Source: Platerodrilus igneus (lineage: Eukaryota > Arthropoda > Insecta > Coleoptera > Lycidae). From it: a stretch of 64,000 bases of DNA. Of this stretch, positions 22,783 through 33,719 are shown piece after piece. Position numbers and translations under genes: made by a program. Within the stretch, counting starts at the first letter, position 1, and every line of letters starts with the position of its first letter. The notes below the pieces were generated by a model, which had not been told where the DNA came from, made no database searches, and saw nothing but the letters and a program-made list of their open reading frames with translations. The stretch is taken from assembly GCA_036346225.1 (NCBI GenBank), contig JARFIW010000500.1, positions 4,526,001-4,590,000 on the forward strand. The letters are read 5' to 3'.

Positions 22783-22989
22783 CTAAAAGGTAAACTCTTG
22801 CATACCTGCTTTATGTACCCTATAGAATGCAAACCGAAGGTTTCCGAAGACACCCAAACGAAGTTGAGGATTCAGCGGGGAACTAAATGACGTCATCTTG
22901 TGCCAATCCTTGCTGCTCGTCCAGTACATTTGGTTCGCATCGTCGATGGTGCGAATGCAGTTAGTAGAAACACCGGAAACCTTTTCCAT
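22783..22989 (-). CDS. Small unknown reading frame upstream of the zinc-finger gene (left arm)
   Basis: A 68-residue frame starts MEKVSGVSTNCIRTIDDAN and ends LRFAFYRVHKAGMQEFTF. The start matches the right-arm peptide at 24130. A 19-bp deletion after IDDAN then moves it into another frame, MYWTSSKDWHKMTSFSS. That second frame is also open in the right arm (about 24209-24354, MYWTNSKDWHKMTS...), so it may be the real coding frame of an unknown element protein. I do not recognise the product. It lies about 70 bp upstream of the zinc-finger start. Confidence 0.35.
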   Translation of the reverse strand: MEKVSGVSTNCIRTIDDANQMYWTSSKDWHKMTSFSSPLNPQLRLGVFGNLRFAFYRVHKAGMQEFTF

Positions 22990-23054
22990 GTTATACGGAT
23001 CAACAATTGCATCGCGTGCATATTAAAAATCCGAAAGGGTGGTAGCACACACAT

Positions 23055-24063
23055 CGTATTAGATGTTTAAATATGCGAAAGTGTAAAAGCCTACCTAAGC
23101 AAAATTTAATTATGAGACAAAAAAGTGCGCGATGTGCCATACTTTTAAAGAAAGTATAGAATGGTGCTTTGTAGCGATCTTAACAGTAAAAAAGGCGACT
23201 GACTTTTTCAAGCAACTACAAGTATAGCAGTAGCGCAAAGAAGGGGTGTGCATGTATTATACAGCGCATTGTTAGTTTACGGGTAGCTCAAACGTGTAAT
23301 TGATTACGACTTATAGATCCCTCGAAGGTTTAAAAATTCTGAGCCCATTGTCGTTTGAAAAATGTTTGGAAATAATCAGAACGGGAGCGGGTCGAAGTTT
23401 AAGTTAGATGGATGATTGACGGAGTTTTTTTTATCTTTTACGAGAGAATCAAAAGTTAACAGACATCGAGCATCTAATTCTCTATTTGGGCGATATCGAG
23501 TACTTACCGGTTTTAGAAATCATTACGTGCGGCCGACCGCTATGCGAAAGTGTAAAAGCCTACAGAAGCAAAATTTAATTATCAGACGAAAAAGTGCGCG
23601 ATGTGCTATAGAAAGTATAAAATGGTGTTTTGCATCGGTACTAACAGTAAAAAGGAGAGTGACTTTTTCTAGCAACTACAAGAATAGCAGTAGCGCGGCG
23701 AAGGGGTATGCATGTATTATACAGCGCACTGTTACTATAAAATATGTTAGTTTACGGGAAGTTCGAACGTGAACATATTAAATTTTAATTTATAATTAAC
23801 CATGATTGTAAAAATGGGAAATTAATGGTTAATTTTAATACCGCTAAGCATATACTTTCGCTTGGTGATTCATTTAAAAAATATTCAAGCCTACCATTTC
23901 CTAAAATATGACGTAGAAGTTATTTAAAATTAAATTGCTTTATTAGTAAGTATTCTGTAGACAACAAGTTTGGTATTCCCTTAGTAAAGGTTTAAAGTGT
24001 TTTTATTAAGTTTTTGTTTATAGTAGCACTGCATCTTCTACAGCACGACTTGCACACAATTTG
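23055..24063. other. Spacer between the inverted arms, with an internal direct repeat
   Basis: The spacer contains two direct copies (about 23072-23290 and 23541-23771, offset 469 bp) beginning TATGCGAAAGTGTAAAAGCC and ending near GCATGTATTATACAGCGCA. The same sequence occurs at 46770-46985 in the second Polinton-like locus. A 118-residue open frame (23416-23772) crosses the second copy, but the homologous locus does not keep it open, so I do not treat it as the coding frame. Confidence 0.6.
23300..23580 (+). pseudogene. Unknown conserved element reading frame (YLLRENQKLT...)
   Basis: In one frame the spacer reads LITTYRSLEGLKILSPLSFE and CLEIIRTGAGRSLS, two stops, then SFFYLLRENQKLTDIEH and LILYLGDIEYLPVLEI. 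The homologous stretch at 46998-47200 gives the same residues with mostly third-position changes (TTT/TTC, TAT/TAC, FFYLLRGN), which argues that it was once coding. Both copies share one TGA. A related block, KLTVTKHLILYLGGKEYLPV, occurs at 44961. No family is recognised. Confidence 0.4.
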
Positions 24064-24129
24064 TGTGCGTGTGCTACCACCCTTTTGGATTTTTAATATG
24101 CACGCGATGCAATTGTTGATCCGTATAAC

Positions 24130-24255
24130 ATGGACAACGTTTCCGGTGTTTCTACTAACTGCATTCGCAGCATCGACGATGCGATCCGGGTGCATGCATT
24201 GGTGCTAAATGTACTGGACAAACAGCAAGGATTGGCACAAGATGACGTCATTTAG
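24130..24255 (+). CDS. Short reading frame (41 aa) ahead of the zinc-finger gene
   Basis: The frame reads MDNVSGVSTNCIRSIDDAIR and continues to LAQDDVI, stop TAG 24253-24255. Upstream in frame is YARDAIVDPYN, so it could also be the 3' end of a longer lost gene. Versions of it exist in the left arm (22989 leftward) and at 50649-50762, both altered. It ends 165 bp before the zinc-finger start. Function unknown. Confidence 0.35.
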   Translation: MDNVSGVSTNCIRSIDDAIRVHALVLNVLDKQQGLAQDDVI

Positions 24256-24420
24256 TTCCCCGCTTAATCCTCAACTTCGTTCGGGTGTCTTCGGAAACCT
24301 TTGGTTTGCATTCTATAGGGTACATAAAGCAGGTATGCAAGAGTTTACCTTTTAGTTATAAGTTAGTTCGCTTACAAGTTTAACCAAAGTCCTATAGTGC
24401 GGATTTTGTTTTGTACTAAA

Positions 24421-25203
24421 ATGGTACCTGCAAACGTTTTTAAATGCGAGCCCTGTCACGTCTACTTTACCAGGAGGGATGCTCTCAAACGGCACCAGAA
24501 CAAATGTCGTGGTGTAACATCGTCCACGGTTAAGCTTATACATCCGTCCGCAGCAAAGTACTTAAACTGTGGGTCTTGCGGTATCGCTCTTACGAGAATG
24601 GACAGCTTACAGCGACACAAAGAAAAACAGCATGGTATGTCATTAAGCAGTAAACGTTCAGCTACGCCAGCAGTTAAAGGGTCTTGTACGAAACAACCAC
24701 GAATTATGTGTAAAGTATGCGATTTCAAAATGGAAAAAACTACGTATGCCGCACACTTAAGGAGCAACAAACATAAAAATGCATCAGTTACCGCTATTAG
24801 CGACGATGGTGTAGAAATGGTTAGCACAGTGTTTAACAACCGTATGGCTAGCTATCGCATAAAGAACGCCAGTGTCGACGATGGAGTGTCCGAGTTTTTT
24901 TGGAAGCAGAAAGAGCGATTTATTCGATTAATTAATGAAAAAAGAATACAACATACAGCAATAAAACTCTATTGCGAACTCTACGGCGTTTACACCAAAA
25001 TGGGGGAAGAGACTACCGATGTGAAATCCTTTAACACAAAAAATTTGGTTATAACGTCTTCGAGTAATCTAGATAATGTGTATGACACCGTAAGCGAAAC
25101 TATGAGAACAAAATCAGAGGAATTTGAAACATGTGGGTCCGGTTGGTCTTTGTAAAAGGTGCTCTATTTAGAAATAAATATTAATAAGTATAAGACGATT
25201 TGA
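24421..25203 (+). pseudogene. Zinc-finger/GSGW protein, right-arm copy (PolB N-terminal-like)
   Basis: The likely start is ATG 24421 (MVPANVFKC). The frame is open for 244 residues to TAA 25153. Finger 1 is CEPCHVYF...RHQNKC (C2HC), finger 2 CGSCGIALTRMDSLQRH..H (C2H2), finger 3 CKVCDFKMEKTTYAAH..H (U1-like). Then come a helix block FFWKQKERFIRLINEKR and KSFNTKNLVITSSSNLD, and the end is EEFETCGSGWSL. The same order (fingers, KSF block, GSGW) heads many insect family-B polymerases of Polinton-like elements. Here, after TAA, LYLEININKYK continues to a TGA at 25201 that all three copies in the window share, so the family seems to carry a shortened protein without the polymerase. DNA binding is inferred from the fingers. 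Confidence 0.7.
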
Positions 25204-26326
25204 GAAGTTCTAGGTTAAGAATAAAAAATTGTGAATATGGATTTAGAGATATGGTTTACAAAATTTAAACTGTATTAGTAAAAATTGTCTGTAATAAAAA
25301 GTTTTAAGAATGGTTTTTAGATTTTCTTTTAGGTATGAGCTGCCGGAAATTTATAATTTAGTGGGTGTGTGTAAAATGGTAAGAAGTGGTTCGATTTTAA
25401 ATCTATTTACAGATTCAGATTCTACATAAAATTCTAGACTAATTTGGTGTATTGTATGACTAAAAAAATTTATAAGGACGGTCAGAAATCGCTACCAGCA
25501 AAAAAATCTTAAAATCAGGGTAGCTCCCTGGGGGATGATGTTATCTGAAAAATTTAAAGAGATTTGGGTAGCTGAGAAAATTCTAATATTAATTGATACC
25601 AAACAAGATAGGTTTATCTCGTGGGTGGAAATGTGGAGAAAGATTTATCTCGCAGAGGGTATGTGTGTAATTTTGTAAGGAGTGATCCTATTTTAAATCT
25701 GTTTGCATATTCAAATTCTGTATAAAATTCTAGACTAATTTGATGTATTGCATGTATAAAAAAGTTTATGCAGACGGTCAAAAATCGCTACCGGTGAAAA
25801 TTCTTAAAATTAGGGTAGCTCTCTGGGGGATGGTGCTATCTAAAAAATTTCTAAAGATTCGGGTAGCTGAGAAAATTCTAATATTAATTGATACCAAACA
25901 AGATAGGTTTATCTCAAAAGATGCAATGGCTAGTCGAAGAAAAGTATTTTGGTTCAGAATGTTAGCGGTAAAAAAATCTTAAAATGGGGGTAGCTCCCTG
26001 GGGGATGATGCCATCTAAAAAATTCCAAGAGATTCCGGTAGCTGAGAAAAATCTAATATTAATTGATACCAAACAAGATAGCTTTATCTCGTAGGTGGAA
26101 ATGTGGAGAAAGATTTATCTCGCGGATGGAAAGAATGCGGGTGTGACGTAATCAAAATGGTTGGGGTATAAAATTCCACAAGGCGGTCCACAAGGCGAGA
26201 GCAGGAGGAGATTCATCTACCTCATTTCCTCCTTATGGGAATTTACATGTAAATTGGTCCAGATGTGTGTGGAAATCAGGGATTCTGGTGGAAATGAGGC
26301 GGCAGGATTCTTAATAATACACTACT

Positions 26327-26332
26327 CACGTT
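26327..26332 (+). repeat. Right 6-bp target duplication (CACGTT)
   Basis: Partner of 20340-20345. Deleting the element and one copy restores the LINE frame in phase across the endonuclease-RT linker, which fixes the limits independently of the repeat itself. Confidence 0.75.
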
Positions 26333-27335
26333 TTTTTCTTCTAACCTCATATGTAACAACATTTCGTAAATATTTGTAAGTATTCCAGCTGTCAAGAGAT
26401 TGTGTATTATTAAACTTTAGCAACATATTATCTCTTTGTTTCATTAGCTTGCGGACATTATCAGTTAACCATGGCGCTTTCGGTTTTGTTTTTGTAAAAC
26501 GTCCATATTTAAGTGGAGCAAACACATTACATAAGTTCAAAAAGTTACTATTTAAAAATTCAATTTTGCTGTCAATATCATTCAGAAAATAGATTTGATC
26601 CCAGGGTAACCGCAGCAACTGCACCAAGAATCTTTATTATTAAAATACTTAAAATTTCTAAATAATTTATAAACTGGTGGCGAATGAGTTTCATCAACAT
26701 GAAATGTACAGATAATTAAAAAGTGATTCGAATTGTTATGTACAGGAACTACATCCGCAAAAGCAATAACTACAGTTGTCACAATTATTAAATCAATTAG
26801 TGAAGTAGAATTCCGACTAATTCGAGTAGGTTTATCAGTTACTTGTTTCAGTTCAAATGAGTCAAGTATATCTAAAAATTTATTAGTAAATGAATTTGAT
26901 TTTAGCAGATTTGTATTAAAATCTCCCGAACAATAAATATTGTTATAGGTAGAACTAACATTGGCAAAGATGTTTTGCAACAGGTTTAGACATTCCTCGC
27001 ATTCGCTACAATTATACCGATATATCACCCCAAACGCAACCTGTTTCTTTTCGATTTTAGTTGATATTCACAAGTGTGCAAAATACAAATTATTATCAAA
27101 AAATAATACAGAAAATGAAATCCAGTTTTTATATATAAAGCAATTCCACCGCCTCGACTTTTCCTATCATTTCTCACTAATGTATACCCTTGTATGTGAA
27201 AGACATCACTATTATTATGGAACTCAGCCAAGTCTCCGATAAAGCTACGATATCGTAATTGTACTCTAACAACATATCTTTAAAAAGATCAAATCCAGTT
27301 CCAAGTGACCTTATGTTAAAATGTGCAAATTTCAT
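26333..27335 (-). pseudogene. LINE endonuclease part
   Basis: From ATG 27335 the frame reads MKFAHFNIRSLGTGF and DIVALSETWL, the start of an apurinic-type (EEP) endonuclease. After a frameshift come GYTLVRNDRKSRGGGIALYI, then NNIYCSGDFNTNLLKSN (the GDFN motif), RNSTSLIDLIIVT and HNNSNHFLIICTF, where the usual SDH catalytic triplet reads SNH. The linker has KAPWLTDNVRKLMKQRD and YLRNVVTYEVRRKKRE before the foldback element. Two or three frameshifts are present. It nicks target DNA in active LINEs, but this copy cannot. Confidence 0.85.
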
Positions 27336-27535
27336 GAGCGTATTTTAGTTTGTGATAACATCTTAGTTGGAACAAGGAATTTTAAACAATTATATACAAT
27401 TTATAAGTCTGTTTAGAATAATCAGAAATTGCAAGGTTATCAGTTATTCACCAATTGACTCGTTACAACAAAATAATAAGATTATAACTTCAATAAAGAC
27501 AAATTAATATTTTTATAAATAGCAAAATTAGATCT

Positions 27536-28266
27536 CAAGTAATAAATCAATAAATGTTTTGCTTTGTTAGTATTTTTGTGGCTTTGATTGAGATAGAGAT
27601 TGGGATAGTGTCTGGTATGGATGGTGTTTGTGAGTTTGTGGGAGGGCTAGAGGATGTTTGGATTTTAATTTTAAGAAAGTGTCGTTATTGTAATTTGCAA
27701 AAGTGTCATCGTAAGCCAAGATTTTAGTTGCAGTGGATAAATCGCCGTCAGAGACTTTGTTTATGATTGATTTGGTTTTATTTATTTGAAGATGATTTGC
27801 TGGAGAGTGTATTTCTAATCTAACTCTGTCTACGTTTGTTAAGTTTTTAAATTTTTCTTTATGATGGTTGATATAGATAAATTGTTATTGGTTTTGTCTT
27901 TGGGTAGACCAAAAGATTTAGATGGAAATAATAATAGGTTTCTCCAAGAAGAAGTTGAATTTAAATGATGCATTCTTCAATTAAATCTTTTAAAGTTGAA
28001 GCACATGTGGGTCTGGCTGCTTTTGGTATTCTTTGGATCAGTCGAACTTTGGTTTTTATGTTGGAAAATTTTAAATGTAAATCTTTTTGGGCATCTGCTT
28101 CTTTAATGAGGTTTTCGTTTGTAGATTTAATGTTCACTTCAGGTATGTCCTTTTTGAGAATTTTGGAATTGTGGGTATTGATTCCTTTTTTGTTGACTAA
28201 GCTTTTGTTACATGGTTCGCAGTATAAGTCTTCTTGTGTGTTCTGATTGTTTTGTTTCGCTGCCAT
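27536..28266 (-). pseudogene. 5' part of a second non-LTR retroelement (zinc finger and pre-RT region)
   Basis: From ATG 28266 a 101-residue frame has YCEPCNKSLVNKKGINTH (a damaged C2H2 finger) and IQRIPKAARPTCASTLKDLI. After a frameshift near 27965 it continues SSWRNLLLFPSKSFGLPKDK, DRVRLEIHSPANHLQ, then VSDGDLSTATKILAYDD and TFLKLKSKHPLALPQ. The order RIPKAAR, LLLFPSK, DGD..TA..LL..DD and KHP is what I recall from a family of invertebrate reverse transcriptases with an N-terminal zinc finger, where it precedes the RT core. The core is absent because sequence similarity ends near 27536, just before the other LINE starts. The clade is uncertain. Confidence 0.55.
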
Positions 28267-31200
28267 CAGTATGTTTTCTCGTTGATTATCTTTCTTTTAT
28301 TTTTTGGCGACTAAATTTGGCTGTGACTGTAACTTCGACAGATGATAAATTGTATTTTGACAAACGTCATAAAAGTAAATTTCTTCTAAGATTGATTTAT
28401 AAATTAAGTCTTGCTGAATATAACACAAACGTTTGTGTGTAAACTACATATGTTTATCAGCAAGAATAAAAGGGAATAATATAATGTGTGAGTAAAAAAT
28501 GTATATAATAATAAGATACATGTAGAAAACGTCGAGGATCTCCTTTTGTGCTTGTTTTAGAAATATCAGAGCATCAGACAATCAAGATTTGGAATTTTTT
28601 ACTATTCTCACTTCAGGAGACTTATCACAGGAAGGTGAAAAAGACTATTTTAAGAAATACTAAGGTTTTGCGTATGTAGCGCCCCACAGGGATCGCCTAG
28701 ATCTTAGTCAATCCTTGCAGATGCATTGAGTTTCAGTAATTTACACGTAGACCTGATTATAAATACCAGAAATTTTAGGAAGCTTTCTCGTTATCATGGT
28801 TACATTCGGCAGGAATCGAACGAGTTTGCAGGAAACGTTCTGCAAGTCCCAAAAGCTAAAATAAATAGAGTAGTGATGCTGAAATTCAATCTCAAGCACA
28901 ACGTGGATTTCTTGTTGACAGTATAACATGCTGCATCTAAAAATACTTCTAGGTGCAATAGAACGAATATTTGTAGCGTAGACTCTTAAATCTAACCGTT
29001 CTTCTTAGAACAGCTATATCACTAACCACAACGGAAATCTTGCAAGTGCCGGTTCCAAGGCCCAATCCAAAAAGACAGAGGAGTGAGCGCCGGCACCAAC
29101 CAGTAAAACCCTTACGTATAGAGTAACACTTACTGCAACACAACACTATATATCACGCACACTTCCATAGTCGACACTAAGAGACGTTCCTGCTTCGCTG
29201 AACCATCTCTCTGCCTTCCCATCTCGGGCCACGGCTCTGAAAGTGTACAAGAAACAACTGGCAGGTGGTACATTCAGATTTTCGAATAGGACAGATACTT
29301 GAACCCCGATCAAACTCATGTGAGAAGTTAGCCCATGATGTGGTGTATAATCTTGTCTCTTACAATAGTGCATAGTGGGACTATGCTAAAAGCAGTACCA
29401 AGATGTCGAAGCCACAACCATGTGAAACCCGGATAGCGGCGACAGGGGCCTTGAGAAACAGTAGGAGCAGCTCCACTTTTGTAATAGATTTAAGATAATA
29501 CAAGTAATACATACGCCTTCATGCTCCTCACATACTAATAATATACACCACGTCACAGAATACTATCACATTGTAATTTAACTCACTCCTTTTCAATCAC
29601 ACAAAACATGCCGAAAAAAGAATGGTAATGGTAAATCCATCTCGAAATAACTATTGAGCATACCTAATGCCCACTTCTTTAAAAATCGAGACCCCACAGA
29701 TATAAAAGTGCTCAGAATGTCAGATGATTTCCTTGAGTGGGCCTCAAACACCCTCAACAGATGAAGATGAATGAGGCTCTGTAGTAGAGACAGAGGTTAG
29801 TTGATTCTAAAAGGAGTCTAATAGTTCCACCATAGACAGAACAGTAAAAAAGGGTAACAAGGTTTTGAAACTGAGAAAGTGTAGTAGAGTGAAAGGTAAA
29901 AGGCATAAGAAAAAAAGAAATTAAGGGAGAGGTTGCATTAAGAAGTTGTAAGTTTTGCCTACTTTCAGTGCGTTCAATATTGAGCTACTAAGGAAATTCA
30001 ACGTGGAATATGGCGGGTGTTTAAACTAGATAGTTCTAGCAAATGGATAGCCGGCTTCGAATAAAAGAGGTAGTTGAGGAAGCTTCCGAAAAATTTTACC
30101 CTCTGGAGCTCTTTACGATATCCAAAAAAAGTAAAAACCCTAGGAAAAGTACATGTAACTCAGCAAACATCTGAATTTCAAACTCAGATTGGCAACCATG
30201 GCTGACAAGGACATTCATTTCGGACAGAACACTGAAATAAAAATAGAAACTCCCCTAGCCTCCGATAAACGGAAGCATACATCTTCTTGCATGGATGTAA
30301 CGTTAAATCAGATAGCATTATAAACCACCGAACTATAAAAAAAATTCAAGTTCTGTTTCACTCATGTAAGCCAAAAAGAAGAAAGGTGATGCGAGAAGAC
30401 GAGCACCACCAGATTCACATAGCCACGATGATTTTTTTATTTAATATTTATTTGTTTAAACTATACTTAGGCCCTAGCCCCAATTTAGTCATACAGTCTT
30501 TGTATTGATACAACAAGAAATAAATAATATTCAAAATGAATAATAATACATCGTTAAGAAATTCGCTTCGTGCGCTTACCTATGTCGCCGTCTAGATCGG
30601 ACGGTGTCAATCCAATTGAGTGTAATTTATGTGTATGTGCATGTGTGTGAGTGTATATGCAAATAAGTGAGTTGGCGTGTGAGTGCGTACTTGTGGAGCC
30701 GGCGCGGCGGTTGCGGATAGTAGGTTTTATAAAAAGGATTTCGCTTAGGAAGAGGTTAAGCTCATGTGGATGAAGGGTGGCTAGAAAGTATAGGTTAAGG
30801 CCGACGTGAATGGAATCTTTGAAGTTAAGATTGATTGGGATTATGAAAGATAAGTAGACAAGATTGGTGCGAATCTCTAATTAGAATTGGTCTTCACATG
30901 AACAAAACGGTGTGGGGGTTGAATTAAATTCGTGGAGTTTATCTCAGAAGTTGTCGGGACATATCATGAACTGTATGGCATTTCTACTGGAGAGCGGAAT
31001 GTGAAGGAGAATGCTTGAGATGTTCGTATATATGTTTTCTGTTGGTAAAAAAGGAGCCATTGACCTTGCAGCAGCGTAGGAGAAAATTGTGGATTCAGGA
31101 TTTGATTTCAGACTTCGGAGGTTTTGATATTCGTTGTAGAGTAGTGTATTGTCGTAGAGGATGATTCGATGGTTATGTTTAAGTACGATGACGATTATAA

Positions 31201-33411
31201 CAATGGAGTCCTTTAACAATCAAGTAAAATAAAGTTTAGAAGTTTGAATCCTGTGGAGCCAGGGTGGTTCGTAATAACCGCCCAGAATGTAGTTTCTACT
31301 CAATGGCTCTAGAGCTTTGACTAATCGTATTAAAAAGTATAAACATCAGTAAATTTTCTTCAGCTGAACCTTGTTGAGCGGTAAAGTTAAGCTGCTAGTT
31401 AAAATCCAAGGGGTCTGAAATGAAACCACGTAGACCCTTGAGATACAAAATAGCATTCTAGATATATCCAGTTGGTGGCATGTCAAAACCCCAAGAGGTT
31501 AGTGTGAGTGGGGGTTGAAACAAGAGACTAGAACAGCGTCTGGGTAGTTTCCATTAAATGCTACATTTTGATATGGTTATTCTTGCTGTGTGTGAAATGC
31601 CAGCCGACGTTAGGAGGCTCAGCTTATTGGAACACCAAACAAATTGAAGTGTCTAAGACCAAAAAAAAACACTTCGGTCAGCATAATACCCTAAATAGAA
31701 ATAAATGAGATTAACTTTCGCCGCAGTCTAGAGACTTACGGGGAACTAGTTCACTTCATGGTTAGGAAAAAGGGAATGATCGTATCCTTTCAGCAGCTCT
31801 ACATCTTCAAGAATAGAATAACGGGACTAAATCTTGTTGGCTATAATATTTTATCAAGCATTTGAGAAGACAACCCCAGACCCATATCATTTAGCCTAGG
31901 GAACTCTGTCTTATAGCATCACTCCAGATTGGAGTTAGGGACGTCTCAGCAAGGATTCTGAAGTACAAAGAGTGAAGATAAATATTTTCTAATTATGTAT
32001 AACTCTGTTATGATATTAGGAGTATGCCTCCTACGCAGGACCTTTGTAGATTAAAAACATGCCAATGAGAATGGTCTGGCAATAGTAATAAGGTACAAAT
32101 ATAACGCTCATTACACTACCTCAGGTAGTACTAACGTTAATGTACCTGTGGGGACTCTTCTGGAATATCTAAAAACTGTGGGTTCAGAAAAAGTGCGGAC
32201 GTAATGTACAAGCTGATTAAAAAATTTTTTCAATTAAAGTACAGAAGGAAACGATAAGAAAAACCTAGATTTTTAAAGTAAAACGGAGTCGCCCCTGGTA
32301 AGATAGTAAACTGCTGTAAACCGCAAATAAGCTCCCTAGCTGGAGATTTCATTACATTTCGTAAGTCGCGATATATCAAACTACAATTGAGTTTAATTAA
32401 AATTGCAATCATAGTCAAAATAATTTCGCGGTCTGTCGTTGTCTTACTGTTCGTGATAGTTGATTTAAACGAAAGAAAATTTATTACAGACACGAAAAAC
32501 TTTACAAAGTCGTAATTCGACGTCTTCTTTCTCTGTAATTCTTTTAGATTAAGACATATTGCATGGCGTGGTTTTTCAGACCTTTGCTGAAGTCAGTAAA
32601 TACAACCCTATATACTTAACAATATAACATAATGTTAAACGACGTCCACAAATTTACCAACAACCGTGAATCGCGTGAAGTCGTACTAGTTTACGCGGGA
32701 TTTACTATCGCTCTTTTTGTTTTAGTTGGAAGAGGACGTAGAGAACTGCATAAATCGAATACCCATTAAAGCAATGTTTATAATAGAGAACTCAATTCTA
32801 ACGAATAACAGCGTAATACATTAATTCCATTTTTCTTGTATTTACTCGTGATTATTAATAGCTTTCTAATTGATTTATTACCAGCTTTTGTTCTATTTTG
32901 TCCTTAATTGAACTTCTTATTAACTTTACTCCATTAATCAACGCAAATATATCATAGAAACAAATTAGTTTAAACGCAACTCGCAGCGTTGAAATTTTCA
33001 AAGTGCAATCCAAATGCGTCAGATTTAAGTTTCCAAATTCAAAGACTGACATGAAAACTACATGAAGAGGAATCATGTTACAGGCAAACGAATTATGAAT
33101 GGATTTAAATAAGTAGGGAAGCTTGTGACCAACAAAAGTAATGGGATAATCTCAGAACCAGCTAATGTAGTCCGCAGGTCGTAGTAGTAGTAGTAGATAG
33201 CAGGGGACTAAAGACATCCAGTTACTGGGTCAATTGGCTTCTTTTACCCATCCCTACACTACCTTTTAGTCTACTCCACTCCATTCTGTACGTCTTTCCT
33301 CTTCTACCCTCTCACAACAAACCTATTCTACTTCCTAATGACAGTGCACGTCTGATCAATAAACTAAGATCAACTCATCTTTGCCTAGGATACTCAAACT
33401 GAGAATTCTTT
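28267..33411. other. No recognisable gene
   Basis: More than 5 kb with only short unsupported frames (for example 91 residues at 30944-31219 minus and 87 residues at 32230-32493 minus). A short (GTA)n run lies near 33181-33198. Nothing here matches a transposon or host protein that I know. Confidence 0.4.
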
Positions 33412-33415
33412 GCCG

Positions 33416-33719
33416 TGTTACGTTTATTTTGACAATGGATTCAAATGCGTCCTTTTTGTGGTAGTTCGTTTTTCATTCACCTAGCTTCTGTTTTTATTCA
33501 AAATCCCGTACTGTATTTTTACCTCGTTACAATAATAACGTTAGTTAATTTTGTTTTTCTGTTTCGATAGAAATTTCTATATTTATGTTTTTGTTATTGT
33601 AAATAGAAAATCGTTGGCGTTGTATTATTTTTGTGTTGCTAGGAACCCCTCCCCTCTCCGCATTGGTAGTTAACCTGGGATATTTACGTTTTCTTCCGGC
33701 TACGTCATGGTACGTAGCA
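33416..33719 (+). repeat. 5' long terminal repeat
   Basis: Matches 37223-37525 throughout (shared words such as ATTTTTACCTCGTTACAATA, TTTCGATAGAAATTTCTATA and GGCTACGTCATGGTACGTAG) with scattered substitutions, which suggests a moderately old insertion. Confidence 0.9.

Larger units (their letters stand above)
20346..23054 (+). repeat. Left inverted arm
   Basis: Reverse-complement match to 24064-26326 over its whole length. It carries an additional 465-bp tandem copy (20581-21511) that the right arm lacks, which accounts for the length difference. The inner border is the GGGTGGTAGCACACACAT block, matched by GTGTGCGTGTGCTACCACCC on the right. Confidence 0.85.
20346..26326. mobile_element. Polinton-like foldback element with very long inverted arms
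   Basis: The element starts AGTAATGTATTATTAAG and ends with the reverse complement of AGTAGTGTATTATTAAG. It consists of a 2709-bp left arm, a spacer of about 1 kb and a 2263-bp right arm. Terminal AG and a 6-bp duplication are Polinton/Maverick features. Each arm holds a copy of a zinc-finger gene resembling the N-terminal region of element-type PolB, and no polymerase core, integrase, protease, ATPase or capsid gene is seen. It therefore looks like a non-autonomous palindromic derivative made by inverted duplication of one end. The arms are much longer than the several-hundred-bp to 1-kb arms usual for Polintons. It interrupts a LINE. Confidence 0.7.
24064..26326 (-). repeat. Right inverted arm
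   Basis: It matches the left arm in inverse orientation and encodes the better-preserved copy of the zinc-finger gene on the plus strand. The outer 1.1 kb consists of three blocks built on GGTAGCTGAGAAAATTCTAA and CTGGGGGATGATG words. Confidence 0.85.
18240..27335 (-). mobile_element. CR1/Jockey-type LINE, split by two later insertions
   Basis: Reading leftward from ATG 27335, the element encodes an apurinic-type endonuclease, a linker and a reverse transcriptase, ending in a 3' region with AATAAA-type signals near 18250-18275. It is interrupted by a 5981-bp Polinton-like element (20346-26326) and by a MITE of roughly 390 bp (about 19385-19776). Without these it is about 2.7 kb long, close to one full ORF2. 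No ORF1 is recognised upstream. Several frameshifts and a changed catalytic site show that it is dead. Confidence 0.8.

Noticed and set aside
20346..26326. Capsid, integrase, packaging ATPase or protease genes expected in a full Polinton/adintovirus
   Set aside because: Searched by eye on both strands of all Polinton-like loci; no recognisable motif of these proteins was found, so none is annotated.
30944..31219. 91-residue minus-strand frame
   Set aside because: Composition is not decisive, no motif is recognised, and no homologous copy exists in the window.
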